64,000 nt of DNA from Anomaloglossus baeobatrachus (lineage: Eukaryota > Chordata > Amphibia > Anura > Aromobatidae), in contig NC_134354.1 in the NCBI RefSeq assembly GCF_048569485.1, forward strand, positions 81,158,164-81,222,163, given 5' to 3'. The notes under the pieces are model-generated. The model ran no database searches. It was not told the origin of the DNA and worked only from the letters and a program-made list of their open reading frames with translations. A program made the translations under genes and the position numbers. This document shows positions 34,350 to 45,909 of this stretch, piece after piece. The stretch's first letter is position 1. Each line of letters starts with the position of its first letter.

Positions 34350-34972
34350 GAAGAACTTACCTTAATCCTACTTTCCTGTTCACGCTAGTGTTTATAGCAT
34401 TACTGAGATGATTGCAGGCATTCTTTGTCTTTGTTTTTACCTTTTATCTGTAGAGAAGGAGCTTCACTACTTATATTATGTAGCTCAAGCGCAGCACAGA
34501 TTCATCTCAACTAAGAGCCGAGCTTCTCAGATCCAGAATAGAAGACATTTGATAACTTTACCAAATTCTTATGAAAAAATATTAATCTTATTCTGCATTG
34601 AACTGCTGTAGACCAATTTATTATATATTTTAGGAATCTGAGTCAATCCATTTAATACCAACTTTCATGCCCTGGTAGAACAGAATAGTGATATCACAAC
34701 GGCCTTACACTATGTTCACACTTTTGTTTGGACAGTCTTTCCCTTCTTAGGGGAAAGGTCTCTGCAATACTGATGACATCAGAACTAGAGGAGGTCAGTG
34801 ACTATTAATGGTGTCAGTCTGAGTTGTGTTCCGGTATCAGATTTTTAGGATGGCAGAAAACGTTTGGCACGCTGCACTCTATCAGATACAGAACAAGCCA
34901 GACCCCATAATAATAAGCGCGGACCCTCTGCTATAGTTTGCATCATTTTTGTAACAAAACCATGTCTGACAT
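34350..34972. other. Intergenic stretch, no gene seen
   Basis: No recognisable feature. Confidence 0.45.
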
Positions 34973-34975
34973 TTA

Positions 34976-35868
34976 GGCTGGTTTCAGACGTCCGTGTTTT
35001 AGGTACGTGTGACATCCGTATTTTACACGGATGTCACACGTACCCATGTTACCCTATTGTGCACTTTCACACGGACCGTGTGGCCCTGCTATTTCACACG
35101 GAGACGTGTCCTTTTTTTTCTCCAGCAGCACGGATGTGATCCGTGTGACACGGACCGGAGAAAACACGGGTTTTTAAATAAAAAGATTTTCTATATTTAA
35201 CTGCATCCAGTGATGCGGTTTCCGGCTCTGCTGCCTCCCGCTCCTGACCCCAGCTCATTATTTTCATCGATTATTCACCGCAGTGAGCAGCTGAGAGCAG
35301 GGGCATCGCGGTGACAGCCCTGAAGACAGCACTGCCGAGGACAGCATCACTGAGGACATCGCTAGTGACAGGTGAGTAATCTGCCAGCAGTGTGTGTGCA
35401 GGGATGTCATCGGATTTCCCAATGAACTCTGATGACCTCCTGATGACACCCCTGCGACAACTGCGCTACAGCGAGTGTCACGATGGTGACTTCCAGGGGT
35501 TCATGAGAGTTCATTGGGAACCCTGATGAGTCTCTGGATGTCACTGCACAAACTGCTGTATACTCACCGGCGATGTCCCCGGCGGTGCTGTCTCCAGCCT
35601 GTCCCTGCGATGCTCCGGCATCCAAATCCTCGGGCAGTGAATAATTAATGAAAATAATGAGCGGGGATCAGGAGCGGGACGCAGCAGAGCCGGAGACAGC
35701 GTCGCTGGATACAGGTAAATATAGAACATCTTTTCATTACAGAGACACGTGTTTTACCTGGTACGTGTCACACGTGTGCAAACACGGATGTCACACGTAT
35801 CACACACATATGACCATAACCATGCGTGTGACTGGTACCTGATTAAACACGGACGTCTGAAACCAGCC
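34976..35868. mobile_element. Palindromic MITE, perfect 20-bp ends, TTA duplication
   Basis: The left end GGCTGGTTTCAGACGTCCGT is exactly inverted at the right end. TTA flanks both sides (34973-34975, 35869-35871). Inside are repeated acacggatgtcacacgtacc motifs in both orientations. Good match to the PIF/Harbinger pattern; no transposase. Confidence 0.82.
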
Positions 35869-35871
35869 TTA

Positions 35872-36441
35872 GGCAGGGGTCACACTGGTGTAAAGCCTCT
35901 GAAGCGAGAGAATCTGATGCTATATGTAATGACACTTTGCTCAAACTCTGCTGTGAGCGTGAGCCGAGTGTCATTCACTGTGACCTGATTCTCTCACATG
36001 CAAGAATTAAAGCTCAGGTGCAGAGAAGAAAGATTAATTTCTCCATTGCCTGCCTCTGTGTCTATTGGCCAGTACTCTGATGACATCAGTGCAGTCCAAT
36101 GTGTCACACTCACCCATAGACTTGTATAGGTGCGCGAGATCTGATATATCGTGCTGAATCTGCAATACAAAAGAAAATGTTGATCTGCACTGTCCCACAG
36201 TAGAACATTGGAGGGAGGGCTGTTGGATAAAACATCAAATAGCACTTGTCCGAGTTATACGGTGATATGAGCGAGCCCTTTGGCTGAGGCTTCACTACGA
36301 CATGTAACATCTTGCAACTTGTCTGTGACATGGCATCACACACATACTTTAGAGCTCTGATTTTGCTGGAAAGATAAGACGCAAACAAATTGCAGGTCAC
36401 ATGTGATTTGTATTGAAGTCTATGGCAAGAGTGTTGAGTGC
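35872..36441. other. Intergenic stretch, possible MITE fragment
   Basis: Begins with ggggtcacactggtgtaaag, resembling another TTCACAC-type MITE end, but I could not find a convincing partner end. No gene seen. Confidence 0.4.
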
Positions 36442-36541
36442 AACATACAAACTCCTTCCAGATGTTATCCTTGGTGGGATTTGAATCCAGGGCCTGAGCG
36501 CTGCAAGACTGCAGTGCTAACCACTGAGCCACCGTGCCGCA
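36442..36541 (-). mobile_element. tRNA-type SINE, head part
   Basis: On the minus strand: GGCACGGTGGCTCAGTGGTT (A-box region) and GGATTCAAATCC (B box), followed by ccaaggataac and gtttgtatgttg. This is the tRNA-derived head of the same SINE family as 32858-33090, truncated in the body. Confidence 0.75.
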
Positions 36542-36964
36542 TACAATTGTTTGGTCAACAGCGCTCTCTCCTATACAGGAAGGCTCAGCCAAATGGTATT
36601 GTGCTCTCTACTAGAGGCAGATATCGGGCTTCTCTGGTGGAGGGTTATCTTCAGAGAGAACACAAAAGTCAGCTATTGGAATTCCAACAACAGATCTTTC
36701 CCTTCCTTGACATTATTGAGGGAGAGGTGGGAAGTCCCCCATACACATCAGATTGTTGGCTGATCATGCAGCAGCTGGAGCTTTTAGCTCAAGATCTCAT
36801 CTGCGCACGTGCCACCTCTGGGCACCATTTTCCTTAAGTCCGCTGCTGGGAGATCAGTGGGCCGGAGGTGGCGCGTGCGCAGATGAGATCTTGAGCCGAT
36901 AGCTCCATCTGCGCACATGCCAACTCTGGGCGCCATTATTTGAACTCTGCCAAAACTTTAATCT
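36542..36964. repeat. Intergenic stretch with an inverted repeat
   Basis: About 36776-36905 folds back: GCTCAAGATCTCATCTGCGC pairs with its inverse near 36880-36900. The rest is unremarkable. Confidence 0.6.
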
Positions 36965-37093
36965 ATGAAGGCAAAAGGAGGAAAGGATCCAGCACAAGAT
37001 ACCTCTGAATAAAATGTCGGAGCTTTATTGGCAAGTATTAAAAAGGTTCCATCCGTGTAAACAAAAGGAGGGAGTTATCCCATGGAAACTTTA

Positions 37094-37140
37094 TGCGTTT
37101 CGGACTTCCATATTAAAAGCAAAGAGTCCTTAATCATAAG
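37094..37140 (-). ncRNA. Hammerhead-like core (copy 3), in the Penelope 3' region
   Basis: On the minus strand: CTTATGATTAA, stem GGACT, loop, AGTCC, GAAACGC. The layout is the same as at 29909 with different, still paired stem bases. Location next to Penelope coding blocks agrees with the known presence of hammerhead motifs in Penelope terminal repeats. The first core box is not canonical. Confidence 0.5.
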
Positions 37141-37984
37141 TAATCCATGTACACCACTCAGCTGCTAAAATAGACTAACTCATTACATGGACACAGAAGA
37201 AAAAGCTGGTCACCACTGATAGCAATCAGCCGGCGGTGGGTGTAAACCTTCACATAAAGTTGCAAAAGGTAAGCAGGCAGGACAATGCATGGTTAAAGAG
37301 AAAAAAAAAAAAAAAAGAAGAGATTATATATATACATATGCAGCAGCAACAACAATGAAAAAAGGGGGGTCAGTGATCCAACCGCTTTAAGTAACAGAAT
37401 CATATAAACATACCAAAAAATATGTCAATATATATATGAGTAGACAACTTATGTTAAACCCCATCATCAGGTGGGCAAGAGTTCTGATGAGAATGCATGT
37501 GTATATCACAAAAGAGAAAATTCCCAACTATAAGCACAAGAACCCCAAAATGTTCACAATTTACATAAAATTGCATATATAAAAAAATATACCTATTTAT
37601 TATCTTATTTTTATTCACTAATGCCCTTGTACTTATTTTATTACTTCATTTTCTCGTTCAATCAAAATCATCAATTTATATTTATCCATACATATCTATG
37701 TCCATATATGTGTAGTAGATTACATAATTGTCCCAAATAGGAAAAATATATATGTCAAAGTACAAATTAATCTCAAACCACATGCATTCCCATTTACATA
37801 ACATGCCCCCTTGGAGTATTTGAAAAAAAATAAATTTAATTTAGATGTAGCATATATCAATTTAGTTCTATATACAAGGCCAAACCCCAATTTATGTACT
37901 CTCCCATAGAGGAAAAACTACCCCTGAAAGCAAGGAAAACACCAATTATCGTCCGCTAATAAGGAATTTCTAGGAAAGCCTGAA

Positions 37985-38231
37985 TCAAAAAATATATCGC
38001 AAATCCGAGCGGTAATTAAAACCGCCTGGGTATCTCGAATCTAGCCGCAAGATCCATTTGGCCTCAGCCAGCAACAGAGCCTGAAACCAGTCCCCCCCGC
38101 GGGGGGGTCTAGGTACAGATTCCACACCTGTAATCCTCAAAGACGAAAAGTCTGCAGAATGACATTCAATATAATGCCTAGTGAGACCAGATAACGAACG
38201 CTTTTTAACCAACGCCACATAATTTAAAGAA
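37985..38231 (-). pseudogene. Penelope C-terminal segment
   Basis: Minus-strand peptide NYVALVKKRSLSGLTRHYIE, then ECHSADFSSLRITGVE, then RGGDWFQALLLAEAKWI and RLDSRYPGGFN. This RGGD/WI/GFN pattern is the conserved tail that follows the endonuclease in Penelope-like elements. It is separated from its upstream part by a MITE insertion. Confidence 0.75.
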
Positions 38232-38234
38232 TTA

Positions 38235-38662
38235 GGGTATGTGCGCACGTTGCTTTTTACCTGCTTTTTTGCTGCTTTTTCTTCTGCGCTGTTTAATGCC
38301 AAAATGGATGTGTTCTTCTATTCAAGCAAAGTCTATGGGAATTTGGGTTTCTTGTTCACACTATGTTGTTCAAAATGCTGCCTTTTTGAGGCAGAACTTT
38401 GGTCAAAAACTCAGCTTTTCAAAGAAGCAACATGTCAATTGTTTTTGCCATTTGGGTTTTGCACTGCAAAGCTGAGTTTTTGACCAAAGTTCTGCCACAA
38501 AAAGGCAGCATTTTGAACAACATAGTGTGAACAAGAAACCCAAATTCCCATAGACTTTGCTTGAATAGAAGAACACATCCATTTTGGCATTAAACAGCGC
38601 AGAAGAAAAAGCAGCAAAAAAGCAGGTAAAAAGCAGGTAAAAAGCAACGTGCGCACATACCC
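38235..38662. mobile_element. Palindromic MITE inserted in the Penelope element
   Basis: Perfect long inverted ends, GGGTATGTGCGCACGTTGCT against its inverse, flanked by TTA (38232-38234, 38663-38665). Nearly the whole 428 bp is a palindrome around 38450, so it reads almost the same on both strands. Confidence 0.85.
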
Positions 38663-38665
38663 TTA

Positions 38666-39090
38666 CTATCCAGGGCTGCAGAAGGAATCCGAACATGCTC
38701 AGAGATCCTAGCTCTCAAAGCTCTTGAGGTGCAACCTACATAATTCTTAACGCATAGTGTGCATGTGGCTACATAAACCACATGTGTCGAGGCACAATTA
38801 ATGAAGGATCTTATATTAAAAGAGTTTTCACCACCGATCAAAAGAGATTTGTTATTACCCATAAAACGACAAAGACCACAGCGGTTAGATCCACACTTAT
38901 ATGAGCCAGTAACACTCAACCAGGTTTTATTGGCTCTTTTAGAGGAAAATAAGCTAGGAGCCACTAAATTACCTATAGTACTAGCTCTTCTGGCCACAAT
39001 ATTAACCCCTGAATGGAGAATCTTATCTAAAACCGCATCCTGCCGTAAAAGAGGAATAAAACGCTGAACAATCCGTTTTATTTGAAAAAA
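38666..39090 (-). pseudogene. Penelope GIY-YIG endonuclease region
   Basis: Minus-strand peptide with a CGSNRCGLCRFM cysteine block, then THVVYVATCTLCVKNYVG and TSRALRARISEH. This is the GIY-YIG nuclease core of a Penelope-like element (the VYVATC...YVG pair and the downstream Arg/Glu). The enzyme nicks target DNA for reverse transcription. The frame is interrupted at both ends by the MITE and by DIRS-E, so it is a relic. Confidence 0.8.
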
Positions 39091-42000
39091 AGAGAATTTT
39101 GTTTACTTACCGTAAATTCTTTTTCTTATAGTTCCGTCATGGGAGACCCAGCCCATGGGTGTATAGCTACTGCCTCCGGAGGACACACAAAGTTACTACA
39201 CTCAAAACGTGTAGCTCCTCCCTCCTAGCATATACACCCCCTGCTAGCCAGTCCTAGCCAGTTTAGTGCAAAAGCTGAAGGAGGACATCCACCCACAAGT
39301 AGAGACAGAGTAAAACCCGGAATAACCGGAGCCTCTGTCTACAACAGCCGGTGAAGACACACGGAACAAGAAACTTGCCAACAGGCAATAGGGAGGGTGC
39401 TGGGTCTCCCATGACGGAACTATAAGAAAAAGAATTTACAGTAAGTAAACAAAATTCTCTTTTTCTTTATCGTTCCTATGGGAGACCCAGACCATGGGAC
39501 GTCCCAAAGCAGTCCATGGGTGGGAATAAACAGACAACTGAGAAGCAGGAAAACCCAACTTCACAAATGGGCGACAGACACCTGAAAGATGCGTCTGCCG
39601 AAGCCCGCGTCTGCCAAAGCAAGAGCATGCCTTGGATAGAGCTTCGAAAAAGTATGCAGACTAATTCGAGCTGCCGTCTGACAGACCTACTGAGCCATAG
39701 CCTGAAAGCCGAAAAGGCACCGACAGGTCTGATCAAATGTGCTCTGATCCCCAGCGGGGAAGGCACTTGAGTACACTTGTAGGCCTCGGAAATGGCCGAC
39801 CTAAGCTAACGAACAAGGGTCGGCTTAGATGCAGAGAGACCGCTATGCTGACTAGCAGTCAGTACTAGAGAGAGGTGCACCGCCTAATAACGGCGGTGCG
39901 AGACACCTAGATCCGGGGCGCCCGCACCAGGTCCAGGATATGCAACGCTTTCTCAAGCGATGAAGAGGAGCCGGACAAAAGGAAGGCAGGAAAATTGCCC
40001 CGGATAAGGTGGAAGCAGTAACCACCTTAGGGAAAAAAGTCCGGAGTCGGACGGAGACCACCTTGTCTTGATGCAAAAGACCAAAAAAGGGGGTGACTCA
40101 GAGAGAGTGCCGCCAGAACTCCCTGGCAGGAAATTATAGCCACTAGAAAGACTACTTTCTGTGAAAGATGAAACAAAGAAACCTCCCTAAGAAGCGCAAA
40201 GGGGGGTTTCCGGGAACCGGGAGGACCGGATTAAGGTCCCAGGGCTCCATAGACCGCCGGAAAGGCGGAATGATGTGAGACGCGCCCTTAAAGGAGCGCA
40301 CCGGAGCCAGCCGGACGATACGCCGCTGGCACATACCGACAGAACGGAGACCTGTCCCTTAATGAGGGATAGTCCTAGCTGTAGACCGGACTGTGGAAGG
40401 GACAGGAGGGTCGGCAAGGCTAAAAAGGTCCAAGGACACCTTGGAGCTCGAGTCATAGCGGAGATGACTTCAGGAAGGATACCAGAAGTCGCCAAGATCC
40501 AGGACTCAATAGCTACGCCGTCAATCCGAGAATCCAGAATTCTGACGGAAAAAACGGACCTTCTGAGAAAAGGTCTGGACGGACCGGAAGATGCCATGGC
40601 AATCCAACGGACAGAAAGAGCAGGTCAGGATACGAAGCCTGCCTGGGTCAGTCTGTAAGAGAATGACCCGACGGCCCCCTTCCCTGATCTTGTGCAGGGC
40701 TCTGGGCAAGAGGTAGAGACGAAGCTGGGATCAAACATGAACCAGTGTGTCTACCGCAAAACCTGAGGATTGTGGACCACGGTTGGACAGCTGAAATAAT
40801 CTGCCCGCAGTTTTGACATCTAGGATGTGGGCTGCGGATACAGTGGACTAGGAGTCCCTTGTCCAGTGAAGAATGTTGAGGCGCCAAGATTGCCAGGCGG
40901 CTGAGTGTCCCGATCTGGAAATTGATGTAGGAAAACGCTGTAACGTTATCCGACTGAACTCGAATGTGCCTAGCCGCCAACAAATGGAGAAGGCTTAGAG
41001 AGCTAGAATACAGCTCTGATTTCTAGCCCATTGATCTAGAGGGCTGATTCGGACAGAGTCCAAGCGCCCTGCGCTCCGCGGTGGAGATATAATGCTCCCA
41101 AGGCGGAAGGACCAGCACCCTGGTGAGAATCACCTGGGACGGGGCCAGGAAGGAGCGTCCCTGAGACAGAGTGGTCGAAACCACCCCTGAAAACGAGCCC
41201 CAGGTCAGTGGCAAAGCCACCACCCCGTGGAAGGAGGGAGTTCGCGTGTACAGCGGACAACATCCAGTCTCAGAGGGCACAGGAGAAACTGGGCAAGGAA
41301 TCGCTTCCATTGACGCCACCGTCTGACCAGCACCTGTATTTGGTGTCTGATAGAACGACGTCGACCGCCAGCGGAGGGACTACTTATCGACTAAGAGTGG
41401 CTTCACAAGAGCCGACAGTCTCGAATTGCGTCCTTGAGAGCCTCTGGTTCGAAGTCAGAGTGGACTTGAACAGAATGACAAGCCACCCGAATAGGTTAGA
41501 GTGGCGAGAGTAAGCGAAGTACTCTGCTAAGAGTCTGCACTGGAAGAAGGCCTGTCTAGGGCAAACGATCACTGTCAATCCCTAGGGGTGCAGGACCCTA
41601 ATCACAGCAGCCCCAATGAGAATACTCGAGGGGCCGTGGCCAACCCCAAGGGAAGAGCCACGAATTGGACCACTCTGATGGCAAAACGCAGTCAACGCTG
41701 GTGTGAAACTGCGATTGACCGTTGCAGAAAAGCATCTCTGATGCCGAAGGCTGCGAGGGAATCTCCTTGGGTTCTTGATTGATCCGGTGAAAAAAACACA
41801 CGGAACAAGACCGAGACTCCATGTGAAAACGCCACACCTGACCATGCTTGAAAAGCTAAAGATCCAGGTCGGAAGGCACTGCCCTCTTCGGGGCCTAGAA
41901 ATAGATTTAAACAAAAATCTCAGAACTGTTCCCAGTCGGGATTCAGTACAATTACTCCATTGGCCTGCAAGAAATGCCACGGCTTATGAGAAGGCGGCGG

Positions 42001-44834
42001 CCTTGGAGCCGGGAGGAGGTAACAGAAAAAATCTGTTTGGCGGGTGGACAGAACTCCATCTTGTAGCCATGGGAGATATAATCCCGCCCCCACTGAACGG
42101 AGACGTGTTAGAACCATACGTCGCCAAGTGGAGGGAGCCTGCCACCGACTAGGAGGAGGTTGGCGTGGCTAGATAGCTCGGAGGAAGCTGACTAAGTGGC
42201 AGCATCTCCTGCGGTCTTCTGAAGACGCAGCTTCAAGCCAATTGGTTCTATGAACCTAGGCCGAGCTAGAGGACGATCAGATGGAGGAACGGAAACCACC
42301 GAAACCTCAACTGATTCCTGCCCTGGACAGGTTCCCTGGTTTAGGTTTGTGGCAAGGAAGAACTCTCCCCGCCAAGAGCTTCCTAAATTTCATCCAGTCG
42401 GTTCCGAAGAGACTGGTCCCACCAAAGAGGAGCCCAGCAAGGAACCTCTATAGAGGCATCTGCCCTCCATTTCCGAAGCCACAGGAGCCTGCGGACAGCG
42501 AGGAAAGTAGCCAAGACCACCGCCGTGCGGTGTCCAGCATGGCAGACCTAGGCAGAGGATGAAAAGACTGAAGTCTGGAAGTTCAGGCAACCGTTTTGGG
42601 CATAGGGTCCCTGTGAGGGAATGCATCTCCTCTGAGGAGCCATCAGCCACTGACATAACGGTCCGGGCAGAGCCACCTGAGGTGAATGAGCCCACTTCTT
42701 GACCACTATTGGTGGACAGGGGAAACACAGTCCTCAGAATCACGCTTCATGGGAAGCGACTGTCAGAGCGGACCCTGGGCTGGTCACAGGGACCTGAAAA
42801 CCGGAGTGGTTAAGGAACACACGTTGTGTTCACCTAGATAAGGTAACTCCGGCGGATTGAGGTCCAGTACAAAATTAATGTACCTTGGGATCCTTATAGA
42901 GGTGCCGTCAGCCACTGATACAACTATCCGGGCTGAAAGTCTAGACACCGGAGTGGCCACCCTTGGCGAATGAGTACACTCCTTGACCACCTCTGATGGG
43001 AGGGGGAGACAGACAGCAGAACCCCGTTGTGGGATCTGCAGGACAGGCTGTGGGCTTGGACGCCTGAAAACTGGAGTGGTTAAGGAACACACTCCTCGTC
43101 TTGTTAAAGGTATACTGATGCCTTACTGCCAGCGGGGAATACTCCCCTGATACAGGCGGATGGAGGTCCAATACAAGTATAATGGACGCAATCCAATCAG
43201 TCGCATCCGCGTCACCTACGGACGGATCAAAGTACCTAAAGTAGCGTCCGTGACATCCTCCTCGTCCAATGAGTCAGCTCGTAATCGGAGCTGCGGGACG
43301 GGGAGGACAGGGGACACTGCGTCTCCCTGTCAGGAGGACGGGGTCTGAGAGCTTTGCTGAGCGAGCAGAAAACGCCCTGAGAAGGGGGCTGCATGCTCAG
43401 CAGATGCCGGGACAGGCCGACCCCTGGAAAAAAGATTCCCCCAGGGGTCAGCCATCGACCGGAGCAGCTGGAGGGACCCTGAATGAGCCTCCAAGCTGAG
43501 GGGCCACAGTGGTTATGAGCTCGGTACAGCCGTACGAGACTACCAGCAGTGGATACTAAAAACAGCCTGCAGCCTCGCTCTGTGAGACATGCTGCAGAGG
43601 TGGGGGGCTATGTCTAGAATGTCTAGAATACCCAAGACAGGGGTCAGCCTGGGGAGACTCCAGGCAGAGGCACCACATAAGGACCATTACAGTGTGGGTC
43701 CGTGCCGGTTCAGGCAATATGAGTTTACATGCAGAACATGTAGTATACAGCCTTGGAGCTTTGCTCCTAGTGTGAGACATGCTGCTGAGGAGGTTCTATA
43801 ATAAAGAATTAACTCCCTCAGAATGCCGTGATCGTGTATAAAAGTGCACAGCCAGAGGTTGTGACTTATCAGGCCGCTATTGTGAGTGCCCCCTCAGGTT
43901 CCAAGCCTGGACCCCCAGCCATATATCCACTCCCTCTGCTGCAGAGCAGCCAGCGCCGATCAGCGTACTAAGAACGCTGAGAAAATGGCGCCAGAGTGAG
44001 AGGGGGGGGCGGGGGTTAACCTAGGAGCGGGAATCGGAGGGCTAAGGCATGTACAGGGGAGGGAATCATCTCCTAAAACGGAGTGTCGTCCCCTGTGCAG
44101 AGCGGCCGGCGGGCGGCGCTGCAGTGTCCCCTTGCATGAGTAACATGCAGGGGAACAAAACGAAACTAGGCCGCGGCTGAAGCCGGGGCCTAGAGTTATA
44201 CATGCGGCCGAAAATCAGGCATCATCGGCGCGGTACTCAGTAAAAACTGAGAAACCGGCCTTAAAAACTGTAAAAAGCAGCATTATCAACATAAATCACT
44301 GTCCCCTCAATAAATCCACATTGTAGAAGGACCCTTGAACAACGTCTCTATACTTAGCTTTGAGACGCAGGGTCCAATCCCTGGTGGGGTGGGGGTCCAG
44401 TGCTCCGTCCAGCAGGGTCCTGCCAAAGGGCTGCGGATGGAGACCGGTCTCCTGCAAGGCAGTGAGAACCGTGTTGGCTCTAACTTCAAGCCAGAGCCCA
44501 TAAGGGATAGTGAAGGAGCGCGGCATGAAGGGATTTCTGCCCTGAAGTCAACCTTAACAGCACTGCCGCCAGGGGAGTGTGAAGGGACATGCCGGGGGTC
44601 CAGTGGACCCGCTTTTCTTCCAAATCCTTAGAAAAAATGAAAAATCAAAAAAGGATGCATGTGTGTGTGATCCTCCTGACACAAAGCTTGAAACTGGCTA
44701 GGACTGGCTAGCAGGGGGTGTATATGCTAGGAGGGAGGAGCTACACGTTTTGAGTGTAGTAACTTTGTGTGTCCTCCGGAGGCAGTAGCTATACACCCAT
44801 GGTCTGGGTCTCCCATAGGAACGATAAAGAAAAG
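39091..44834 (-). mobile_element. DIRS-E: old DIRS retrotransposon fossil, minus strand
   Basis: A more divergent DIRS in reverse orientation. The right terminal hairpin repeat and internal complementary region are at about 39091-39520, and the left terminal repeat (ending ..CTCCCATAGGAACGATAAAG) at about 44690-44834. Minus-strand recombinase remnants lie at about 39.5-40.6 kb, RNase H-like sequence (HIRVQSDNVTAFSYIN) near 40.9 kb, pol remnants to about 42 kb, and probable gag beyond. It is heavily broken, with many breaks, and clearly older than DIRS-A to D. Confidence 0.85.
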
Positions 44835-45170
44835 TCGGTACTAAAGGGGGTAGAAAAAGTAACCCGGTTCTTAGTAGTAGGCATAACTATATGATCCTTC
44901 AACAAATCAGATCTACATCTACCAGCCGCTATAGAGGTCGCTCTATTAAGAGTACGGTTAGAATACCCTCTCTCACTAAGTCTATGTTTGATATGTGCCG
45001 CCTCAGTATTATAGGATTCCTCTAATGTACATGCACGTTTCGCTCTTAAAAACTCCCCCACTGGTAAATTAAGCAATGTGTGGGGCATATGACAACTGTC
45101 AGCGTGAAGAGAAGTGTTCCCACAAATAGGCTTTCTATAAAGGGAAGAATGTATAACCCCAGATACCGCA
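44835..45170 (-). pseudogene. Penelope RT C-terminal segment
   Basis: Minus-strand peptide SSLYRKPICGNTSLHADSCH, then LLNLPVGEFLRAKRACT and RLSERGYSNRTLNRA. This is the thumb-side end of the Penelope reverse transcriptase (the YRKP..N..LH..S.H block is diagnostic). Upstream RT is absent. Downstream the frame is cut by DIRS-E. Confidence 0.8.
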
Positions 45171-45279
45171 TCGCCAGACAGCAGGTGGATCCCAGGCACC
45201 CGCAGGGACTGGCAGCCCGAGGAACAGGTGAGCTGAGGATACCCTCTTCCAAACTTTAATCTGCCCATTTCCAGCCTTA

Positions 45280-45906
45280 GGCCCGTTTCACACGTCAGTG
45301 AAAAACAGTGACGTTTTTCACTGGCGTGTAAAACACGCACATGTCCCTGCGTGTGCCGTGAATCACGGCACACGTGGGTTGTCTAAGTGCAATCCGGGCT
45401 CCGTTCTCCGTGATTGCACTTAGAAAACAACTCACCTGTGCACGCTCCCGCTGTCCATGGTGCTGATCACTCCCGCGGTGCAGCATCCGGCCGGCGGTGA
45501 CCCCCGCAGTAGCTGCTTCCAGGTCGGCTGTGTCGCGCATAATGAATATGCGCGACAATAATGAGCCGGCTCAGAAGCAGCAGGGAGAACGGGCTGCAGA
45601 GAGCGCGGCTGAAGCCGGGTGAGTTAAAATGTTTTTTATTTTAAAAGCACGTTTTTTTCTGGCACGTGTTTCACGGACCACACCACTGCGTGGTCCGTGG
45701 GACATCAGTGATGCCAGAAAAAAATGGACATGTCTCCGTGCGGCAATCACGCACACGCGGGTACGCTGCACGGAGACACATGCAGTGAAAAATCACTGAC
45801 GTGTGAGCAGACCCATTCATTATAATGGGTCTGCGTATGTCAGTGATTCTGGTACGTTTTAAAAAAAGCACAAACGTACCAGAATCACTGACGTGTGAAA
45901 GGGGCC
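45280..45906. mobile_element. Palindromic MITE, TTA duplication
   Basis: Ends GGCCCGTTTCACACGTCAGTG-type at 45280 and CACTGACGTGTGAAAGGGGCC at 45906, flanked by TTA (45277-45279, 45907-45909). The centre (about 45540) is the turning point of a long imperfect palindrome. PIF/Harbinger-like. Confidence 0.82.
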
Positions 45907-45909
45907 TTA

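Larger units (their letters stand above)
36965..45170 (-). mobile_element. Penelope-like retroelement, minus strand, split by a MITE and DIRS-E
   Basis: Minus-strand coding blocks in order are the end of a Penelope RT (about 45170-44835), then a linker and GIY-YIG endonuclease region (39090-38663), and the conserved C-terminus (38231-37985). The 3' part (about 37985-36965) carries a hammerhead-like core and an AATAAAGC block, as expected for the terminal repeat of these elements. DIRS-E (39091-44834) and a MITE (38235-38662) are later insertions. The RT is 5'-truncated in this copy, which is usual. Exact 3' limit uncertain. Confidence 0.78.

Noticed and set aside
40275-43801. Plus-strand frames within DIRS-E
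   Set aside because: They lie antisense to decayed DIRS coding sequence and show no domain of their own.
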